A stretch of DNA of 9,697 bases. Source: Actinomyces sp. ICM47. GTDB taxonomy: Bacteria > Actinomycetota > Actinomycetes > Actinomycetales > Actinomycetaceae. The stretch spans positions 1 through 9,697 of the forward strand of contig NZ_ALCA01000132.1 of NCBI RefSeq assembly GCF_000278725.1. Reading direction: 5' to 3'. Made by a program: the position numbers and the translations under genes. The notes under the pieces are model-generated. The model worked only from the letters and a program-made list of their open reading frames with translations, did no database searches and was not told the DNA's origin. This document shows, piece after piece, positions 5,917 through 9,697 of the stretch. Positions within the stretch are counted from its first letter, which is position 1. Each line of letters begins with the position of its first letter.

Positions 5917-7743
5917 TCAGTGCTTGGCGACGCGACGCCCGCGCGGCACGTTCGCGTATTCGCGGACGATCTCGCGGTTAACCTCGTCGAGGGCCTCGGC
6001 CAGCGTCGGCCCCAGGCGGTCGCCGATACGGACGAAGGACCACACGTCGATGTGGCCCATGCCGCGCGCGGTCAGCATCGTCTCGAGGGACGGATAAGTC
6101 AGGCCGGCGCATGAAATCGCACCGCTGGCCGCGAGCACCAGGTCGTCAGGAAGGCCGAGTTCGCCGCGCGCCACGAGGGGAGTATCCTCGCCGAGGATCT
6201 GCGCGAGCGTGCGCAGACCGGCCTCGTCGCGCCCGAGGACGGGAACGCCCCCTTCGCGGGCCGCGATGACCTCGGGGGATTCTTCCTCGTGGTCGACGGA
6301 CGAGGCCATGGCCGCGTCGGTCGCTCCGCCGTCGTTGAGGTCCTCGGCGGCCTCGACATGGGCGCGTCGTGAGGCGCGACTACCGAGGTGTGCCGGGCGC
6401 TCCCATCGTTGTTCGCCGGTCTCGCCCTGCTCGTTGTCATCCAGCTCGTCACCCACGTGCACCGCGTGCTCCTCCGGGTGAGTGTCCTCGGCATCGACAT
6501 TGTCGTCCGCGGCGGACTCGTCGGCAGCGTCGCCCGCGGCGAACTCACCGCGGTCGCGTTCCTCGTCGTGGCGCTCTTCCTCGTCGAGAGTCTCGACCTG
6601 CTCGCGCTCGTCGCTACCGTCGGTCTCGCCCTCGGACTCGATGCGTTCCTCGGCCTCGTCGAAGGCTTCCGTGGCGTGCTCATCAGCCGCGTCGCGATCC
6701 TCCCCGACTTGCTCATCCGCGTCGTCAGCTTCCAGCGCGTCAGCGACCTCATCAACGCGGTCGTCGATCTCGGTCTCTTCCTCGACGAATTCCTCGACCA
6801 GTTCATCGGAGCCAGCCCCAGCCTCGTCACTCTGTTCCTCGGGGGAATCCTTGGACTTCCAGGGGGCCGGAGGTTCTTCATCGACCGAGTAGTGGAAGGC
6901 GTCGCGTAGGTGGGGAGCGACCTTCGGGGTGGGGCGAGTCGTCGGAGTCTCGGACTCGGTCGCATCCTCAGCGTCGCCGTCCCCATCCGCCTCAGCATCC
7001 GCATCGGTGACCGGAGGAACGGGCGGCTCTGGGATCGCCTGGGCTGCATCGTCCAGATTCTCCTCGGCGACAGCCTCGAACTCCTCGGAGTCGACAGGTG
7101 CCTCGGGCACGGCCGGGGCGGGGGCGGGTCCCGCGGCAATCGCGGATGCGCCGGCCACGCTTCCAAGAAGCTGCGGGGCATGCCCATACAGGCGCGGGCC
7201 GACAGCATTGACGTCCAGGAAGAGTCGACCGTTGGACATCTGGCGCAGGTTCATGAGGTGCACCTCGACACCGGAGGTAGCCAGGATCGACAGGGCGGGG
7301 CGCACCGACGGGTCGATCTCACCGGCGACCATGATCAGACGGGGACCCGGGCCGACAGCTGGGGGCATCGAATCGCGGAACTGCGCCCAGCCAGCGCGGA
7401 AACCCTCGGATCCCGTCGGATACTCACCCGCCAGGTCAGACCAGGACAAGGAAGCGACGATGGCCAGACGTGACAGCGACGTAATCAGGGTCTCGGAATC
7501 CAGGAGCTTGAGGATCTCAACGGAGACTATCTGCCCCGTCACGTCGAGCGCCGTCAGGCGCGGCGTCTCCTCATCATCTTGTCCCGTCATGTCACGCCAT
7601 GTCACCGGGAACAGCGGACGCGACACAATCTGCAGGACCTGCTGGCAGATAGCGTCGACCAGTTCGGGACCCAGATCATACGAAACCGGGTACCCGAATT
7701 GAGCAGGCACGAGGTGTCCATCCTCGAACTCAAACAGGGCCAT
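5917..7743 (-). CDS. Unknown protein with very acidic linker and C-terminal RAMA/DUF4357-like domain
   Basis: 608 residues; family not identified with certainty. Residues 1-182 form a compact N-terminal domain beginning MALFEFEDGHLVPAQFG. It includes LTALDVTGQIVSVEILK (62-79), which recalls the central strands of RecB/NucS-type PD-(D/E)XK nucleases, but the usual ExK appears as ExxK (Glu76, Lys79), so activity is doubtful. Residues about 205-480 are low-complexity and dominated by Asp, Glu and Ala. The last ~110 residues form a second domain; DLVLAASGAISCAGLTYPS and DVWSFVRIGDRLGPTLAEA resemble the RAMA/DUF4357 pattern (small beta domain, pS or PS motif, W, then L..R/L) found with nucleic-acid enzymes. 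These links are my inference. There is no signal peptide or membrane segment. ATG at 7743 is chosen over the in-frame GTG at 7758 because AAGGA lies 7 nt before the ATG and inside the longer frame. It has a candidate promoter and dyad upstream. Confidence 0.85.
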   Translation of the reverse strand: MALFEFEDGHLVPAQFGYPVSYDLGPELVDAICQQVLQIVSRPLFPVTWRDMTGQDDEETPRLTALDVTGQIVSVEILKLLDSETLITSLSRLAIVASLSWSDLAGEYPTGSEGFRAGWAQFRDSMPPAVGPGPRLIMVAGEIDPSVRPALSILATSGVEVHLMNLRQMSNGRLFLDVNAVGPRLYGHAPQLLGSVAGASAIAAGPAPAPAVPEAPVDSEEFEAVAEENLDDAAQAIPEPPVPPVTDADAEADGDGDAEDATESETPTTRPTPKVAPHLRDAFHYSVDEEPPAPWKSKDSPEEQSDEAGAGSDELVEEFVEEETEIDDRVDEVADALEADDADEQVGEDRDAADEHATEAFDEAEERIESEGETDGSDEREQVETLDEEERHDEERDRGEFAAGDAADESAADDNVDAEDTHPEEHAVHVGDELDDNEQGETGEQRWERPAHLGSRASRRAHVEAAEDLNDGGATDAAMASSVDHEEESPEVIAAREGGVPVLGRDEAGLRTLAQILGEDTPLVARGELGLPDDLVLAASGAISCAGLTYPSLETMLTARGMGHIDVWSFVRIGDRLGPTLAEALDEVNREIVREYANVPRGRRVAKH

Positions 7744-7750
7744 CGATCTA

Positions 7751-7755
7751 TCCTT
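7751..7755 (-). promoter_or_regulatory. Ribosome binding site that fixes the start at 7743
   Basis: AAGGA on the minus strand, 7 nt before the ATG of the acidic protein. An upstream in-frame GTG at 7758-7756 immediately precedes this site, so using it would put the ribosome site inside the coding region. No comparable site precedes the GTG. Confidence 0.7.
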
Positions 7756-7812
7756 CACGTGTATGGAGCGCTCGTGGCCATTGTTTCATACGTTCTAAAA
7801 GAAACGCAGAAG

Positions 7813-7841
7813 ACACAGGGGTATTGCAATAGATACTGTGT
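7813..7841. promoter_or_regulatory. Dyad-symmetric operator candidate
   Basis: ACACAG (7813-7818) and CTGTGT (7836-7841) are perfect inverted arms around the self-complementary decamer TATTGCAATA (7822-7831). The spacers on each side are 3 and 4 nt, so the whole is nearly symmetric. It overlaps the -10 box and expected start of the promoter at 7833-7861, where a dimeric repressor would block transcription. As RNA it could also fold into a bulged hairpin. Confidence 0.4.
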
Positions 7842-7861
7842 AAATGTTAGTCTTATGTCAA
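7833..7861 (-). promoter_or_regulatory. Promoter candidate for the acidic-linker protein
   Basis: On the minus strand a perfect TTGACA lies at 7861-7856, followed after 17 nt by CAGTAT at 7838-7833. The -35 is consensus; the -10 matches three of six, keeping the second and last positions. Transcription would begin near 7826, leaving a leader of about 83 nt before the ATG at 7743. Confidence 0.4.
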
Positions 7862-8094
7862 CAGCCCATCACCCTCTCATTCTTTATCTATAAGACACTC
7901 TTTTAACACTTACCTTGCGGACAGAATTTATAAAATGATCCCACAAAGGCGCTAATACACACCCTCTCCTTTGGGCCACAGGGAGCGGTTTTCGACCGTT
8001 CGACCCTCTTTTTGTCTGACATGTGTCGAATAACCGTTTGTGACGCACAACAGGGCATGATTCATCTCGTGTAGGATTGTGTTTGACGCGCGCA

Positions 8095-8125
8095 AACCAG
8101 ATTCGGCACCATCTTCCATCTGGTT
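8095..8125. repeat. Perfect 8-bp inverted repeat in the intergenic region
   Basis: AACCAGAT (8095-8102) and ATCTGGTT (8118-8125) flank a 15-nt loop. It sits in the middle of the 835-bp gene-free region, far from either flanking gene, so it is not an obvious terminator for either one. Confidence 0.55.
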
Positions 8126-8466
8126 AAACCATCGCGCAGCAGGCAGTACACAACAGGCAAGGCGGGTAGCAATGGGCAGAAAATTCCTGCGCCTCATTGA
8201 ATACTCGGCGCCAGAACCCCGAGTTCCAGCGTCCGAGGAGACGCGCAATGAACTATCTCCATATTGTGTTAGTAATAAGACACTGCCTCCACGCTACCCG
8301 AATACTTCTCAACCGGTCAGTCCGCATATGCCGCCGATCGAACGCATGCCCGTCCCTGTGACACCCTTCCCAAAACTCATTATCGACGACCCGGAACCCG
8401 CCTGAGTCCACGTTGTGAGCAACAGGCGTCTCGCGGCAGCGACGCCGCCCCCTCCTACACACTCCA

Positions 8467-8483
8467 CACGCGCTCCGCGCGTG
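8467..8483. repeat. 7-bp GC hairpin upstream of the FAD oxidase gene
   Basis: CACGCGC (8467-8473) and GCGCGTG (8477-8483) are perfect inverted arms with a 3-nt loop, 95 nt before the start at 8579. No T-run follows. It might be an operator or a weak terminator; nothing in the sequence decides. Confidence 0.4.
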
Positions 8484-8566
8484 ACCACTCTCGCTCCACG
8501 GCCTCGCCAATTCCGACACGACTATCCGCACAGCGGGAAGTCCCACCCCGCGCGGCGCGCGCGTGA

Positions 8567-8572
8567 CACACT
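8567..8572 (+). promoter_or_regulatory. Weak -10 candidate for a leaderless FAD oxidase transcript
   Basis: CACACT ends 6 nt before the ATG at 8579, the same geometry as the TATGCT box before the gene at 4607. It lacks the first consensus T. There is no usable Shine-Dalgarno (GGGA is only 2-3 nt from the ATG), which favours leaderless translation, but no -35 box is seen. Confidence 0.25.
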
Positions 8573-8578
8573 GGGATC

Positions 8579-9697
8579 ATGAGCGAGAGCTTCCTGACGG
8601 ACCTGCGTACACTCATCGACGTCGACTCCTCTGTCGGCACGCGAGCACGCTACTCCTCCGACGCCGGCCTCACGCGCATCCCGCCCCTGGCCGTCGCCTT
8701 CCCGCGCACGCCCGAGCAGGCGGTCGCCGCCTTCCACCTGGCGCGCGCCCACGGCGTCCCCCTCACCGCCCGAGGCGGCGGCACCTCGTGCGCGTCCAAC
8801 GCGATCGGCCCCGGCCTCGTCCTCGACTTCTCGCGGCACATGAACCGCGTCATCTCCATCGACCCCGAGGCCCGCACTGCCACCGTCGAACCCGGCTGCG
8901 TCGGCTCCACCCTGCAGGCTGCGGCGGCCGAGTACGGCCTGCGCTTCGGCCCCGACCCCTCCTCCCAGAACCGCGCGACAATCGCCGGCATGGTCGCCAA
9001 CAACGCGTGCGGCCCGCACGCAACCGCCTGGGGGCGCACCTCCGACAACATCGTCTCCCTCGAGTGCATCGATGGGCGGGGACGCCGCTTCACGGCCACG
9101 ACCTCACACGACTCGGCGCTGCACGACGTGCCCGGGCTGGCCTCCCTCATTGACACCAACCTGGCCCCCATCCGCACGCAGCTCGGCCGCTTCAAGCGCC
9201 AGGTCTCCGGCTACTCCCTCGAACACCTCACCCCCGAAGGCGGGCGCAACCTCGCCGCCATGCTCACCGGCACCGAGGGTACCCTCGTCCTGATTCTCTC
9301 CGTCACCGTGCGCCTCGTACCCCTGCCCGACGCACCCGTGCTCGCAGCCCTCGGCTACCGTTCCATGATTGAGGCCGCCGACGACGTGCCCGCGCTGCTG
9401 GCCCACTCCCCCCTCGCCGTGGAGGGCATGGACCGCCGCCTCGTCGACGTCGTGCGCGCCCACAAAGGCCCCGGTGCCGTCCCCGCCCTGCCCGAGGGCG
9501 AAGGCTGGCTCCTCGTCGAAGTCGGCGCCCCCGGCGAAGACGTCACCGCCTCCCTGGAGCGCGCACGCGCCCTGTGCGCCGACTCGGCTGCCATCGACAC
9601 GGTCGTCTACCCGCCAGGGGATCAGGCCTCGGCCCTGTGGAGGATCCGCGCCGACGGTGCGGGCCTGGGCGGACGCACCCCGCCGGACGGCGCGGGC
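8579..9697 (+). CDS. FAD-linked 2-hydroxyacid dehydrogenase, GlcD/YdiJ type (3' end outside window)
   Basis: An open frame of 373 codons runs from this ATG to the window edge with no stop, so only the N-terminal part is seen. Residues about 35-175 are an FAD-binding type 4 (PCMH-like) domain: RGGGTSCASNAIGPGLVLDF from 65 and GPDPSSQNRATIAG then NNACGPHATAWGRTSDN from 125, which wrap the FAD pyrophosphate. QVSGYSLEHL (208-217) and GTEGTL (231-236) lead into the FAD-oxidase C-terminal domain, and SALWRIRADGAGLGG (351-365) is typical of the long YdiJ-like proteins that continue with a 4Fe-4S ferredoxin and cysteine-rich CCG domain. Such proteins oxidise D-lactate, glycolate or D-2-hydroxyglutarate and pass electrons to a carrier; the substrate here cannot be assigned. 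The start fits the protein N-terminus and appears leaderless. A 3' Fe-S region is predicted, not seen. Confidence 0.92.
   Translation, partial: MSESFLTDLRTLIDVDSSVGTRARYSSDAGLTRIPPLAVAFPRTPEQAVAAFHLARAHGVPLTARGGGTSCASNAIGPGLVLDFSRHMNRVISIDPEARTATVEPGCVGSTLQAAAAEYGLRFGPDPSSQNRATIAGMVANNACGPHATAWGRTSDNIVSLECIDGRGRRFTATTSHDSALHDVPGLASLIDTNLAPIRTQLGRFKRQVSGYSLEHLTPEGGRNLAAMLTGTEGTLVLILSVTVRLVPLPDAPVLAALGYRSMIEAADDVPALLAHSPLAVEGMDRRLVDVVRAHKGPGAVPALPEGEGWLLVEVGAPGEDVTASLERARALCADSAAIDTVVYPPGDQASALWRIRADGAGLGGRTPPDGAG

Larger units (their letters stand above)
7744..8578. other. 835-bp intergenic region, AT-rich on the left, with hairpins and no convincing gene
   Basis: The left part is much richer in A+T than the neighbouring genes (7861-7920 is about 42% GC by my count). 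It carries the likely promoter and dyad for the minus-strand gene. From about 7990 to 8250 short perfect inverted repeats follow one another: CGGT/ACCG near 7987-7998, an 8-bp pair at 8095-8102/8118-8125, CTCGG/CCGAG at 8204-8208/8219-8223 and GCGTC/GACGC at 8229-8233/8240-8244. A 7-bp hairpin lies at 8467-8483. Frames exist on both strands (plus 8079-8405 from a GTG; minus 7952-8248 from a TTG), but neither has a proper ribosome site or recognisable domain. No tRNA, SRP RNA, RNase P or tmRNA signature was seen. It could hold a small RNA or gene remnant. Confidence 0.6.

Noticed and set aside
6388..6909. Plus-strand frame reading as a hydrophobic membrane protein
   Set aside because: It is the antisense of the acidic linker: GAC/GAG codons read backwards become GTC/CTC, giving false Val/Leu-rich segments. 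It has no ribosome site.
7952..8248. Minus-strand 98-codon frame with a HEMNH segment resembling a zinc-protease HExxH
   Set aside because: It begins at a TTG without a ribosome site, lies in a region of odd composition and has no other protease feature; a five-residue match is easily chance.

Overview
The window is high-GC DNA with Actinobacteria-like gene content. Extremely GC-biased codon third positions, an adjacent metY-metX pair, a RipA-like NlpC/P60 wall hydrolase and starts that look leaderless all point to an actinomycete. Actinomyces/Schaalia (Actinomycetaceae) is my best guess, but no rRNA or other taxonomic marker is present, so this is inference. Six protein genes are well supported. 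Five are complete and one runs off the right edge.

Layout. (1) 26-1474, minus: a secreted NlpC/P60 peptidoglycan hydrolase with a signal peptide, an Ala-rich coiled coil, a Pro-Ala-Glu repeat linker and a C-terminal catalytic domain. (2) 1475-1945: a divergent intergenic region with a good minus-strand promoter and an unusually long leader for the hydrolase, and nested inverted repeats before metY. (3) 1946-4522, plus: metY then metX, which make homocysteine from homoserine by acetylation and direct sulfhydrylation. The 93-bp gap between them contains two mutually exclusive hairpins. (4) 4607-5752, plus: an alpha/beta hydrolase of the serine aminopeptidase/lysophospholipase kind, probably read from a leaderless message. 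(5) 5866-5903: an 18-bp perfect hairpin that probably ends transcription from both sides. (6) 5917-7743, minus: a 608-residue protein of unknown function with conserved-looking ends joined by a very acidic linker of about 270 residues. (7) 7744-8578: a long intergenic region, AT-rich in its left part, with a promoter/operator candidate and several hairpins but no convincing gene. (8) 8579-9697, plus: the first 373 codons of a GlcD/YdiJ-type FAD-linked 2-hydroxyacid dehydrogenase, with no stop before the window ends.

How the genes work together. MetX makes O-acetyl-L-homoserine, which MetY condenses with sulfide to give homocysteine for methionine synthesis. The other genes have no obvious shared pathway. 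I found no complete mobile element, CRISPR array, tRNA, rRNA or recognisable toxin or defence system. The most uncharted pieces are the acidic-linker protein with its promoter dyad and the 835-bp intergenic region to its right.
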